A DNA stretch of 64,000 nt from Lachnospiraceae bacterium. Its GTDB lineage: Bacteria; Bacillota; Clostridia; Lachnospirales; Lachnospiraceae. Shown here in pieces: positions 53,892-62,984 of this stretch. The position numbers and the translations under genes are program-made. The notes under the pieces were generated by a model. The model worked only from the letters and a program-made list of their open reading frames with translations, was not told the DNA's origin and did not search any database. Where the stretch lies: positions 62,001-126,000 of the forward strand of contig JAAWCS010000016.1 in NCBI GenBank assembly GCA_022793375.1, read 5' to 3'. How positions within the stretch are numbered: the stretch's first letter is position 1; every line of letters begins with the position of its first letter.

Positions 53892-54488
53892 TTGTATTAT
53901 GTGATTCAGGTTGCGCCAGGGATGGAGGACAGGACAGAGGCATTTATAAGGAATAAAGTACCAGTAGAATTGTATCACCACTGTTTTCATCCGCTGCGGC
54001 ATGTGAGGAAAAAATTTCATGGGGAGTGGAAGGATATACATGAGAAGTTGCTTCCAGGGTATGTGTTTATTGTGAGTGATTCGGTGGAAGTGTTATATAA
54101 CGAACTGAAGCAGGTGCCGCTGCTTACGAAGATGCTGGGGAAGGACGGCAGGGAGTTTGTAGCGCTTCGGGAAAGCGAGGTGGAGTGGCTGGAGCGGTTG
54201 CTGGGCGCGCCGGAAGCAGAGGATTGCGGAGGGAAAGGCACAGATGAACCGAATGGAAGCAGGATAGATTGTAGGGATGGCGATAGCCAGTTTATGGAGG
54301 TGGGATTGTCGCAAGTGTCTGTTCAAGATAAAATTGCAATTCTGTCGGGGCCGTTAAAAAATATGGAAGGGAAGATTCGGAAGATTAACCTTCATAAAAG
54401 GGTCGCGGAGGTGGAGGTGGACTTTATGGCAAAAAAGACAATAGTTTATTTGGGGTTAGAGATAGTAGGGAACAACGATACAGAATAG
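53892..54488 (+). CDS. loaP: LoaP-type NusG paralogue (operon antiterminator)
   Basis: 198 residues. NGN domain from the start (YYVIQVAPGMEDRTEAFI, CFHPLRHVRKKFHGEW, KLLPGYVFIVSD) and C-terminal KOW domain (DKIAILSGPLKNMEGKIRKI, NLHKRVAEVEVDFM). Specialised NusG proteins of this kind in Firmicutes stand before long polysaccharide or secondary-metabolite operons and let RNA polymerase read through terminators. That is exactly its position here. The domains are joined by an unusually long, polar linker (about 115-150). TTG start at 53892 follows GGGTGA; upstream Met codons belong to the leader. Likely needed for expression of the whole downstream locus. Confidence 0.88.
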   Translation: MYYVIQVAPGMEDRTEAFIRNKVPVELYHHCFHPLRHVRKKFHGEWKDIHEKLLPGYVFIVSDSVEVLYNELKQVPLLTKMLGKDGREFVALRESEVEWLERLLGAPEAEDCGGKGTDEPNGSRIDCRDGDSQFMEVGLSQVSVQDKIAILSGPLKNMEGKIRKINLHKRVAEVEVDFMAKKTIVYLGLEIVGNNDTE

Positions 54489-54515
54489 GAAGAATTTGTT
54501 TAAGGAGAAAAGAGT

Positions 54516-55793
54516 GTGGCAGTGATTACAGAAAAGTTGCATGTTACAAATCATCATATTGACTTCAGCCCTCCGGATATGAGCGAATTGGAAATTAGTG
54601 AAGTGATAGAAGTTCTTCAATCGGGGTGGATTACCACTGGCCCTAGAACCAAAAAATTGGAGACACTTTTGGCTGATTATATGGGAACACCAAAGGTAGT
54701 GTGTCTGAATTCTGCGACAGCGGCGGAAGAACTGATTCTCCGGATTCTTGGGATTGGCGAAGGGGACGAAGTAATTGTTCCGGCTTATACATATACCTCG
54801 ACAGCGGCTGCGGCGCTTCATGTAGGAGCGAAGGTTATATTTATTGATTCACAGACGGATTGTATGGAAATGGACTACGATGCAGTGGAGAGGGCAATCA
54901 ATGAACATACCAAAGCGATTATACCCGTAGATCTCGGTGGTGTCGTCTGTGATTATGAACGTATTTTTGAACTGGCAGAGCGAAAAAGAGACTGCTTTGT
55001 ACCTGGCGGGAATAACAATATCGGAGAAAAAATTCAGAATGCAATTGGAAGAGTAATTGTGATTGCTGACTGTGCACATGCTTTGGGTGCACAGAAAAAA
55101 ATAAATAATTCATGGTATATGGCGGGAAATATAGCGGATTTCAGCACATTCTCTTTCCATGCAGTGAAAAATTTTACTACGGCAGAAGGGGGCGCTGCCA
55201 CCTGGCGTGAAATAGCAGACGTTGACTCTGATGAAATTTATCGTTTCTTTCAATTGTACAGTTTGCATGGACAGAATAAGGACGCACTTGCCAAGACTCA
55301 GTTAGGCTCTTGGGAATATGACATTATAGGGCCATGGTACAAGTGTAATATGACCGATATAATGGCTGGGATTGGCTTAAAGCAGCTGGAACGGTATCCG
55401 GATCTTCTCAAAAGAAGAGAAGAGATAATAAGCAGATATGATAAAGCGTGTGATGAACTGGGGATAGAACATCTTGTTCATTATACAGATAATATGGTCT
55501 CATCGGGACATCTATACATTACTAGAATACCAGGGGCAAATGACTTTGACAGGAGAAAAATCATTACAAGTATGGCTGAAAGAGGAATTGTTTGTAATGT
55601 TCATTATAAACCACTGCCGTTAATGAGTGGATATCAGGCTTTAGGAGTGGATAAAACGAAATATTCCAATGCAGTCAGATTATATCAAAATGAAGTAACA
55701 CTCCCACTCCATACACTGCTTACGGATGAAGATGTGAGTTATGTAACAGAACAATTTGCAGATGTGGTAAAAAACATCTTGAATTATAAGTGA
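54516..55793 (+). CDS. DegT/DnrJ/EryC1-family sugar aminotransferase
   Basis: 425 residues, PLP enzyme adding an amino group to a keto-sugar nucleotide. Motifs: SGWITTGPRTKKLE, NSATAAEELILRILG, VIVPAYTYTSTAAAALHVGA, PLP-contact Asp/His region VIADCAHALGA, and catalytic Lys in FSFHAVKNFTTAEGGA. GTG start at 54516 behind AAGGAG. Its product is probably a 4-amino sugar used by the adjacent initiating transferase. First structural gene of the polysaccharide locus, visibly AT-richer than the rest of the window. Confidence 0.92.
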   Translation: MAVITEKLHVTNHHIDFSPPDMSELEISEVIEVLQSGWITTGPRTKKLETLLADYMGTPKVVCLNSATAAEELILRILGIGEGDEVIVPAYTYTSTAAAALHVGAKVIFIDSQTDCMEMDYDAVERAINEHTKAIIPVDLGGVVCDYERIFELAERKRDCFVPGGNNNIGEKIQNAIGRVIVIADCAHALGAQKKINNSWYMAGNIADFSTFSFHAVKNFTTAEGGAATWREIADVDSDEIYRFFQLYSLHGQNKDALAKTQLGSWEYDIIGPWYKCNMTDIMAGIGLKQLERYPDLLKRREEIISRYDKACDELGIEHLVHYTDNMVSSGHLYITRIPGANDFDRRKIITSMAERGIVCNVHYKPLPLMSGYQALGVDKTKYSNAVRLYQNEVTLPLHTLLTDEDVSYVTEQFADVVKNILNYK

Positions 55794-55802
55794 AGGTGTT
55801 AA

Positions 55803-56501
55803 ATGTTATTGAGACGTTGGGAAGAGATGCCGGTTTGGATGCAGAAGTCAGAAGTGAGAGAATACTATGAAATATTGCAAAAACATAGGGGCAGTTTAGT
55901 CATAAAGAAAATATTTGATATTGTAGTTGCGATATTATTGGCGACCATACTTTTTCCGGTTATGATCTTTCTGGCAGTTTTTATTAAAATTGACTCGCAG
56001 GGCCCTGTATTTTACCGGCAGGAGCGAATAACGGCTTATGGCAAAACTTTTAAGATCCATAAATTTAGAACTATGGTTAATCATGCTGATCAGATTGGAA
56101 CAGCAATAACAGTAGAGCGAGACGACAGAGTGACCAGAATTGGCAGGATCTTGCGAAAATATAGATTGGATGAAATTCCTCAACTCATTGATATTCTGGA
56201 GGGAAACATGTCATTTGTCGGGACAAGACCGGAAGTTGCAAAATATGTAAAGACGTATACACCGGAAATGTGGGCGACTTTGCTTTTACCGGCAGGAATT
56301 ACGAGTGACGCATCGATTCGCTATAAAGACGAGGCCAATTTACTAAAAGATGCTTCTGATGTGGACAAGATTTATACGGAACAGGTTTTGCCGGAAAAAA
56401 TGAAATATAATCTAGACGCACTACGAAGATTTTCTTTTTTTAGAGAGGTAAAAACAATGTTTGGTACACTTGCGGCTGTGATGAGACAGGATAAGATTTG
56501 A
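55803..56501 (+). CDS. Initiating undecaprenyl-phosphate sugar-phosphate transferase
   Basis: 232 residues, bacterial sugar transferase (polyprenol-phosphate hexose-1-phosphate transferase). One re-entrant/membrane helix (DIVVAILLATILFPVMIFLA), then the catalytic domain with GPVFYRQERI, HKFRTMVNHAD, the DE motif RKYRLDEIPQLIDIL and GTRPEVAKYV. It loads the first sugar on the lipid carrier. The short form without extra helices and with VKTYTPEMWATLLLPAGITS resembles EpsL/PglC-like enzymes that take amino-sugar donors. Confidence 0.92.
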   Translation: MLLRRWEEMPVWMQKSEVREYYEILQKHRGSLVIKKIFDIVVAILLATILFPVMIFLAVFIKIDSQGPVFYRQERITAYGKTFKIHKFRTMVNHADQIGTAITVERDDRVTRIGRILRKYRLDEIPQLIDILEGNMSFVGTRPEVAKYVKTYTPEMWATLLLPAGITSDASIRYKDEANLLKDASDVDKIYTEQVLPEKMKYNLDALRRFSFFREVKTMFGTLAAVMRQDKI

Positions 56502-56516
56502 GGAGTTTATTGCATA

Positions 56517-57503
56517 ATGGAGAAAGCGTTTATTTCCGTTGTAATGCCACTTTATAATGAAGAAAAGTATATAGAAAATTGCATCAATTCCTTACTGCTG
56601 CAGGATTATCCAAAAGAACAGATGGAATGGATTTTTGTGGATGGGCAATCAAGTGACAATACCCAAAAACTTGTCAATAATTATAAAAAAGAATACCCTG
56701 GTTTGATTAGGCTTCTAAATAATCCGAACAAAACGGTCCCATATGCAATGAATATAGGAATCAAAGCCTCAAAAGGAAAATACATTATTCGTCTCGATGC
56801 TCATGCAGACTATGCGAACGATTACATTTCAAAGTGTGTTTATTATCTTGACAATATCGATGCAGAGAATGTGGGAGGAGCAATTAAAACAAAGAGCAGA
56901 GGGTTAATTGGAAATGCTATAGCAAAGATGCTGTCTTCAAAATTTGGAGTAGGAAATTCGGAGTTCAGGACATGTGGCAGTGGATATGTAGATACCGTAC
57001 CATTTGGTGCATTCCGAAGAGAGGTTTTTGAGAAATTTGGAATGTATGACGAGAGACTGACTCGGAACCAAGATAACGAAATGAATTTTCGGATAAGAAA
57101 AAACGGAGGAAAAATCTATCTGGCAGAGGATATTCATCTTTCCTATTACTGCAGAGATACCATAAATGGGATTGTAGATATGGCAGTAAAAAATGGAATG
57201 TGGAATATGATTACGATGAAATTATGCCCTGGTTCCATGGGAATCCGACATTTTATTCCTCTTATGTTTGTGAGTTCTATTTTATTACTTCCTTTTCTCA
57301 GTATTATATATAACCCGTTTTCCCTTTTGTTCGGCAGTGAAATATTGTTGTATACGGTATTGGATATTTTTTTTGGGATAAAACAAGCAGACGGAATCAA
57401 GCAGTTTTTATTGCTGCTTTTTTTATTTCCGTTATTTCATATTTCGTATGGCCTTGGGTCCATGGTAGGCTTCTACAAGATATTACTGAAAAAATTCGGA
57501 TAA
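56517..57503 (+). CDS. GT2 glycosyltransferase with C-terminal membrane helices
   Basis: 328 residues. GT-A domain: ISVVMPLYNEEKYIENCINS, WIFVDGQSSDNT, NIGIKASKGKYIIRLDAHAD (metal motif DAH), YDERLTRNQDNEMNFRIRKN. Two or three hydrophobic C-terminal segments hold it at the inner membrane face. It resembles ExoA-type succinoglycan transferases and adds a sugar to the lipid-linked repeat unit. 15 nt behind the initiating transferase. Confidence 0.92.
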   Translation: MEKAFISVVMPLYNEEKYIENCINSLLLQDYPKEQMEWIFVDGQSSDNTQKLVNNYKKEYPGLIRLLNNPNKTVPYAMNIGIKASKGKYIIRLDAHADYANDYISKCVYYLDNIDAENVGGAIKTKSRGLIGNAIAKMLSSKFGVGNSEFRTCGSGYVDTVPFGAFRREVFEKFGMYDERLTRNQDNEMNFRIRKNGGKIYLAEDIHLSYYCRDTINGIVDMAVKNGMWNMITMKLCPGSMGIRHFIPLMFVSSILLLPFLSIIYNPFSLLFGSEILLYTVLDIFFGIKQADGIKQFLLLLFLFPLFHISYGLGSMVGFYKILLKKFG

Positions 57504-57545
57504 AAATTTTCTAAAGATGAATTGAAAGGAAGAGGAGAAGAAAAT

Positions 57546-57794
57546 ATGTCGCCTTACAAAAAGATTGTTGCCGGAGAGGAAAAGATTGCGTTAGTCGGCT
57601 TGGTGTTGGAATGCCAATTGCCGTGGCCTTTGCTAAAAAGGTCAAGGTGATAGGAATACCGATCATACACTGAATCTTCCACCGGTAGAGGGCACAGCAA
57701 AGATTGTAAGGCACCATCTTACGAAAAACACATGGAGATAAAGTACATACACTTGAAAAGATTCGTAAAATCGTTTCGGGAATGGACGATGCAT
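57546..57794 (+). pseudogene. Decayed nucleotide-sugar dehydrogenase (copy of the downstream gene)
   Basis: Starts well (MSPYKKIVAGEEKIALVGL) and then changes frame: GMPIAVAFAKKVKVIG, NTDHTLNLPPVEGTAKIVR and GDKVHTLEKIRKIVSG appear in successive frames. Each piece matches, in order, a segment of the intact enzyme encoded from 58169 (MSLYKKLLNKEENLAVVGL, GMPIAVTFAKK, NTDHTPDLAPVIG, GDKVHRLENIHKIVSG). At least three internal deletions and frameshifts; no functional product. Confidence 0.88.
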
Positions 57795-58142
57795 AATTAC
57801 TGTTATTTTTCCACAATAACGGTGATGTATGAAAGGGAAAAGATGTGGTTAATCCAGATTGAAAACCTGAGAAAAAACAATGATTATGCCATATGGTTAA
57901 AGGTAATAGAAAAAAGTAACTGCTACCGACTTCCAAAGTGTTTTTCATATTACATAAAGCATGAAGGCTCAGTTTCAAGCGGCAGTAAATTAAAACTGAT
58001 CAAATGGCATTATAAATTATATAAAGATGGGTTACACAAAAATAGGTTTGTTTCTGCTCTGCTGACAGTCAGAAATTTGTTCTTTGGAGTAATTAAAAAA
58101 GTTAGGTATCGGGAAAAAACAGACTTTATACCCACTATATAA
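57795..58142 (+). pseudogene. 3' fragment of a GT2 glycosyltransferase
   Basis: Reads FSTITVMYEREKMWLIQIEN, LRKNNDYAIWLKVIEKSNCY, then SSGSKLKLIKWHYKLYKDG and VRNLFFGVIKKVRYR. This is the C-terminal third of an EpsE-like GT2 family protein; the catalytic half is absent and the frame upstream is the dehydrogenase relic. The junction of the two relics is at about 57794-57800. Confidence 0.8.
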
Positions 58143-58168
58143 TAACGAACGAATTGGAGAAAGCAAAA

Positions 58169-59491
58169 ATGTCACTTTATAAAAAACTGTTAAATAAAGA
58201 AGAAAACCTTGCGGTAGTTGGTCTGGGATATGTAGGTATGCCTATAGCAGTCACCTTTGCAAAAAAAGGGCTGAATGTAATTGGCTATGATCTGAACAAA
58301 GAAAAGATTGAGCTGTATAAATTTGGTGTCGATCCTACAAAGGAAGTCGGCGATGAGGCGATAAAAAACACTACAGTTCTGTTTACTTCTGATGATACAG
58401 AACTTAAAAATGCGAAATTTATCATAGTCGCTGTCCCTACCCCCGTAAATACTGACCATACGCCGGATCTTGCCCCTGTTATCGGAGCTTCTGAGATTGT
58501 GGGCAGAAATCTTACCCGAGACTCTATTGTAGTATATGAGTCGACAGTATATCCGGGCTGTACCGAAGATGTCTGCATTCCGATTCTGGAAAAGCAGAGC
58601 GGATTGAAATGTGGAGTTGATTTTAAAGTGGGTTATTCTCCTGAGCGCGTCAATCCCGGTGATAAGGTGCATAGGCTCGAAAATATTCATAAGATTGTTT
58701 CCGGATGTGATGCCGAAGCTGTGGGAGAAATCAAAGCAGTGTATGATTTGATTATTGAAGTTGGCACATATCCCGTTTCCAATTTGCGTACAGCAGAAGC
58801 AGTTAAGGTTGTAGAGAACAGCCAGCGTGATATCAATATCGCTTTCATGAATGAACTTGCAATGGTATTCGACCGTATGGATATAGATACCAATGAAGTT
58901 GTAGATGGTATGAATACAAAGTGGAATGCTTTGGGATTTCGGCCTGGCTTGGTTGGCGGACACTGTATTGGAGTTGACCCTTATTATTTTACCTATGAAG
59001 CGGAAAAACTTGGTTATCATAGTCAGATCATCCTGAATGGACGGATTGTGAATGACAGTATGGGGAAATATGTTGCCAATACGGCAATTAAAAAGATGAT
59101 TGAAGCAGGACAGGCTCCAAAGAAGTCCAAAGTTGTGATTCTCGGACTGACATTCAAGGAAAACTGTCCTGACACCCGCAACAGTAAGGTAGATGATATC
59201 ATCAAACGGCTTAATGAGTATGGCATTGAACCTATTGTAGTGGAACCCTGGGCATCTGAACGCGATGCACTGTATGAGTATGGTATAAAGCTGACGAAGA
59301 TGGAAGATGTTTGTGATGCTGATTGTGTGATTGTGGCGGTTGCACACAATGAATTTAAAGCAATGCGTCTTGATGATATTAAGCAGTTGTTTAAAACTGG
59401 TCCGGATGCGGAGAAGGTTCTCATTGATGTAAAGGGATTATTTAAGATTAAGGAATTGAAGGCATCTGGCATGAAGTGGTGGAGACTATAA
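58169..59491 (+). CDS. UDP-N-acetylglucosamine 6-dehydrogenase (WbpA-like)
   Basis: 440 residues. NAD-binding LAVVGLGYVGMPIAVTFAKKG, VAVPTPVNTDHTPDL, VYESTVYPGC, SPERVNPGDK, and the catalytic Cys in LVGGHCIGVDPYYFTYEAE, which distinguishes the UDP-HexNAc branch from UDP-glucose dehydrogenases. C-terminal NAD domain with GLTFKENCPDTRNSK. Oxidises UDP-GlcNAc (or UDP-ManNAc) to the uronic acid; with the aminotransferase, acetyltransferase and oxidoreductase downstream the GlcNAc route is favoured. ATG 58169 has GGAGA 8 nt before it; an in-frame TTG at 58154 overlaps that site. Confidence 0.92.
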   Translation: MSLYKKLLNKEENLAVVGLGYVGMPIAVTFAKKGLNVIGYDLNKEKIELYKFGVDPTKEVGDEAIKNTTVLFTSDDTELKNAKFIIVAVPTPVNTDHTPDLAPVIGASEIVGRNLTRDSIVVYESTVYPGCTEDVCIPILEKQSGLKCGVDFKVGYSPERVNPGDKVHRLENIHKIVSGCDAEAVGEIKAVYDLIIEVGTYPVSNLRTAEAVKVVENSQRDINIAFMNELAMVFDRMDIDTNEVVDGMNTKWNALGFRPGLVGGHCIGVDPYYFTYEAEKLGYHSQIILNGRIVNDSMGKYVANTAIKKMIEAGQAPKKSKVVILGLTFKENCPDTRNSKVDDIIKRLNEYGIEPIVVEPWASERDALYEYGIKLTKMEDVCDADCVIVAVAHNEFKAMRLDDIKQLFKTGPDAEKVLIDVKGLFKIKELKASGMKWWRL

Positions 59492-59625
59492 AGTATGGAA
59501 AGCGATTGTAGCAGTACGATTATCGCTGTTCGTAAAGTGACAAGCACATGCCAGAATCTTTCTAATGGCAGAGTCAGAATACTAAAAATTCAAAAGACTA
59601 ATTCTGATAATGGAGGATACTTAAA

Positions 59626-60870
59626 ATGAAAATTGCAGTAGCGGGTATGGGCTATGTCGGTTTTGCACTATCTGTGCTTTTGTCCCAACATAATGAGGTT
59701 ATTGCTGTCGATATTGTTCCGGAAAAGGTTGAACTTATCAATCGGTGGAAGAGTCCAATACAAGATGAGTACATTGAAAAATATCTGGCTGAACATAATG
59801 AAAGACAGTTAAGCCTAAGAGCAACTACTGATGGCGAAGCGGCTTATGCTACCGCTGACTATGTGATTATAGCCGCTCCGACTAATTATGATGTAAAGAA
59901 TAATTTTTTTGAGTGCTCAGCAGTGGAATCCGTAATCGAATTGGTACTTAAATCCTCTGATTCGGCAATAATGGTTATCAAGTCAACGATACCAGTTGGA
60001 TATACAGAGAAGGTCAGAGAAAAATATAAAACAGATAGGATACTATTTAGTCCGGAGTTTCTTCGGGAGTCCAAGGCATTATATGATAATCTTTATCCTT
60101 CACGCATTATTGTCGGATGCGATGAAGAATCGAAGCCCCAAGCTGAGACTTTTGCCGAACTGTTAAAAGCGGGCGCTGAGAAAGCGAATATCAACACACT
60201 GTTCATGGGATTCACAGAAGCAGAAGCGGTGAAGCTGTTCGCAAACACATATCTGGCTCTTCGTGTCAGCTATTTCAACGAACTCGACACATATGCTGAA
60301 ATGAAAGGGCTAGATACGAAGTCTATCATTGAAGGTGTGTGTCTTGATCCGCGTATCGGCACACATTATAACAACCCATCATTCGGATATGGTGGATATT
60401 GCTTGCCAAAAGACACGAAGCAACTTCTTGCAAATTTTGCCGACGTGCCAGAGGATTTGATTCACGCAATTGTTCAGTCTAATAAAACCAGGAAAGAGTT
60501 TATTGCAAATCAAGTGCTCACAAAGGCTGGCTACTATGGATATGGCTATGCTTCGGATGTTGATTATAATGAGGAGATAGAAAAAACCATCACGGTCGGA
60601 GTTTACCGTCTTACCATGAAGAGCAATAGTGACAACTTCAGACAGAGTTCAATCCAAGGCGTTATGAAACGCATAAAAGCAAAAGGCGCTACAGTGATAA
60701 TCTATGAGCCGACACTTAAGGATGGTAGCACTTTTTTTGGAAGCAAGATTGTCAACGACTTGGATGAATTTAAAAGGCAGAGTGATTCTATTATCGCTAA
60801 CAGGTATGATGCCTGCCTGGACGAGGTTCAAGATAAAGTATATACACGTGACTTATTTAGAAGAGATTGA
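59626..60870 (+). CDS. ugd: UDP-glucose 6-dehydrogenase
   Basis: 414 residues. Rossmann motif [66 protein letters not shown] and the catalytic Cys in [15 protein letters not shown]. Supplies UDP-glucuronate for the polysaccharide. TGGAGGATAC precedes the ATG. The 134-nt gap in front holds no gene. Confidence 0.96.
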   Translation: MKIAVAGMGYVGFALSVLLSQHNEVIAVDIVPEKVELINRWKSPIQDEYIEKYLAEHNERQLSLRATTDGEAAYATADYVIIAAPTNYDVKNNFFECSAVESVIELVLKSSDSAIMVIKSTIPVGYTEKVREKYKTDRILFSPEFLRESKALYDNLYPSRIIVGCDEESKPQAETFAELLKAGAEKANINTLFMGFTEAEAVKLFANTYLALRVSYFNELDTYAEMKGLDTKSIIEGVCLDPRIGTHYNNPSFGYGGYCLPKDTKQLLANFADVPEDLIHAIVQSNKTRKEFIANQVLTKAGYYGYGYASDVDYNEEIEKTITVGVYRLTMKSNSDNFRQSSIQGVMKRIKAKGATVIIYEPTLKDGSTFFGSKIVNDLDEFKRQSDSIIANRYDACLDEVQDKVYTRDLFRRD

Positions 60871-60888
60871 TGTACAAGGGGCTGGTTT

Positions 60889-62379
60889 ATGGGCTATAGG
60901 GACTTGGTAAAGGACGCATTAAGAGATCAGGATGTTATCGAAAAGAATACTCCATTACACAATGAGCTTATTCTTTATCATAAGTGGGCAATAGAATTTG
61001 ATAGGGACGGAGCATTTGCTGCGACGGTATCGGAAATCGATGACGGAGCTGGTGAATACAGAAAGTTTCATAAAATTGTTGTGTTCAAACAACAGTCAAA
61101 TGAAAACGTCGAGGATATGAAAAGAGATATACGAGACAAAATTATGAATACAATTAGCGACATTCAGAATTCTGTAGCGAAAAAGGATAAGGAAGAAATG
61201 AAAACGATTCCAGCAATGAATGTAACTCGGCAGTATGTATCAATTCAAGATGAACTTGATAGGGCGGTGCTGGATGTCTTGCATGGGGGACAGTATATTC
61301 TCGGCAAGACAGTAGAGGAATTTGAGAAGGCCTTTGCAGTTTACTGCGATACCAAGTATTGTGTTGGCGTTGGCAATGGTTCGGATGCGCTGGTAATGGC
61401 ACTTAAGGCATGCGGCGTAAAGACGGGAGATGAGGTTATTACAACCGCTATGAGTTTTAGTGCAACGGCTGAGGCGATTACTTCGGTTGGTGCGACTCCT
61501 GTGTTTGTTGATTGTACCAGAGATACCTACACGATTGACCCGGAGGAAATCAGAAAAAATGTGACAAAGAAAACCAGGGCTATTATTCCGGTACACCTTT
61601 ACGGCCAGTGCGCAGATATGGATACGATTAATGCTATTGCGAAAGAGCATAACTTAAAGGTTATTGAAGATTGTGCGCAGGCTGCAGGGGCTACATATAA
61701 GGGAAAAAAGGTGGGCAGTCTCGGTGATGTAGGCTGTGTTTCCTTCTTCCCAACTAAGAATCTTGGGTGCGCTGGTGACGGTGGCGCAATTGTAACCAAC
61801 GATAAAGTTATCTGCAGACAGTGCAGGGCTTTTCGTGCACACGGAAGTGGACTTGATGGCTTGTTCACTTATGGAATACAGAATGGAATTGAAGTTTCAG
61901 AAGCGGACATGGATTTTAATGGAAACCTGCCGAAGTACTTCAATTTTGTGACAGGATACAATTCCAGACTTGATGCGCTGCAGGCGGCAATCCTTTCGGT
62001 GAAACTCCCATACCTGGATGGATGGAATGACCGCCGCAGGGAGATTGCAAAGCAGTACAACAAGCGGATTACGAATCCTGCGATTACAAAGCCGGTTATC
62101 GCGGATGGCAGCACGCACATCTATTATGTCTATGCCATCACAACAGAAAAACGTGATGGTTTCCGGAGCTACCTGAAGGAAAACGATATTACAAGCGGTA
62201 TATATTTCCCGGTTCCCTTTCATCTCCAGGTGGTTTACAAAGGGCTGGGGTATAAGAAAGGCGATATGCCAAACGCAGAGTTTGTTGCAGACCATTCTAT
62301 GGTTCTCCCTATGTTCCCGGAACTGACCCAAGACGAGATTGATAAGGTTATAGAGGTGGTAAATAAGTGGAAAGCATGA
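60889..62379 (+). CDS. WbpE-like sugar aminotransferase with N-terminal extension
   Basis: 496 residues. From residue 104 ([13 protein letters not shown]) it is a complete DegT-type enzyme like WbpE/Wlb[53 protein letters not shown] and catalytic Lys in [16 protein letters not shown]. It transaminates UDP-3-keto-GlcNAcA. The first 103 residues are unrelated to the family, charged and soluble, and I do not recognise them. An internal ATG (61198) with AAGGAT 9 nt in front could start the enzyme alone. Overlaps the acetyltransferase gene by 13 nt. Confidence 0.9.
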   Translation: MGYRDLVKDALRDQDVIEKNTPLHNELILYHKWAIEFDRDGAFAATVSEIDDGAGEYRKFHKIVVFKQQSNENVEDMKRDIRDKIMNTISDIQNSVAKKDKEEMKTIPAMNVTRQYVSIQDELDRAVLDVLHGGQYILGKTVEEFEKAFAVYCDTKYCVGVGNGSDALVMALKACGVKTGDEVITTAMSFSATAEAITSVGATPVFVDCTRDTYTIDPEEIRKNVTKKTRAIIPVHLYGQCADMDTINAIAKEHNLKVIEDCAQAAGATYKGKKVGSLGDVGCVSFFPTKNLGCAGDGGAIVTNDKVICRQCRAFRAHGSGLDGLFTYGIQNGIEVSEADMDFNGNLPKYFNFVTGYNSRLDALQAAILSVKLPYLDGWNDRRREIAKQYNKRITNPAITKPVIADGSTHIYYVYAITTEKRDGFRSYLKENDITSGIYFPVPFHLQVVYKGLGYKKGDMPNAEFVADHSMVLPMFPELTQDEIDKVIEVVNKWKA

Positions 62380-62972
62380 TCAGAATCCACGAGTCTGCAA
62401 GCGTGGATTCAGGAGCAAAAATCGGAGAAGGGACGTCAATTTGGCAGAACTGCATCATCCAGGACGATGTGGTTATTGGGGAAAACTGCAATATCGGAGC
62501 AAATGTTTTCATAGAAAAAGGTGTAAGGATTGGCAACGGCGCAAGAATCAAGAATAACATTGCGATCTACAGCGGGGTTTACATCGAGGATGATGTTTTC
62601 CTAGGGCCTAACTGTGTTTTTACCAATGTCATCAATCCAAGGGCCTTTATCAGCAGAAAGCATGAGTTTAAGAACACAGTCGTAAAAAAGGGGGCCACCA
62701 TCGGGGCAAACGCCACCCTCATTTGCGGGCACAGTATCGGAAAATACTCGATGATCGGCGCGGGAGCTGTAATCACCCATGATGTGCCTGATTATTCCCT
62801 CGTTGTCGGGAATCCTGGCAGAGTGCATGGCTATGTCTGTGAATGCGGATGTCGGTTGAATGACCAGTATATATGCACTCAGTGCGGAAAGGAGTACGAG
62901 ATGCTAAACAAGATGGTCAGTGAATGCAAACTCAGTCGTAAGACAGAGAAAGGATTTTACAAATATCACTAG
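62367..62972 (+). CDS. WbpD-like left-handed beta-helix N-acetyltransferase
   Basis: 201 residues of hexapeptide repeats ([70 protein letters not shown]) ending in a cysteine ribbon (CECGCRLND...CTQCGK). It acetylates the 3-amino group of the UDP-uronic acid made by the preceding enzyme. GTG 62367 is 7 nt behind GAGGTGG; ATG 62376 overlapping the upstream stop (ATGA) is an equally usable start. Confidence 0.9.
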   Translation: MESMIRIHESASVDSGAKIGEGTSIWQNCIIQDDVVIGENCNIGANVFIEKGVRIGNGARIKNNIAIYSGVYIEDDVFLGPNCVFTNVINPRAFISRKHEFKNTVVKKGATIGANATLICGHSIGKYSMIGAGAVITHDVPDYSLVVGNPGRVHGYVCECGCRLNDQYICTQCGKEYEMLNKMVSECKLSRKTEKGFYKYH

Positions 62973-62984
62973 GAGGAAAGAATA

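Noticed and set aside
57732-57840. Start of a chimeric protein in front of the GT2 fragment
   Set aside because: The first codons are the dehydrogenase relic read out of frame, so this is not a real N-terminus.
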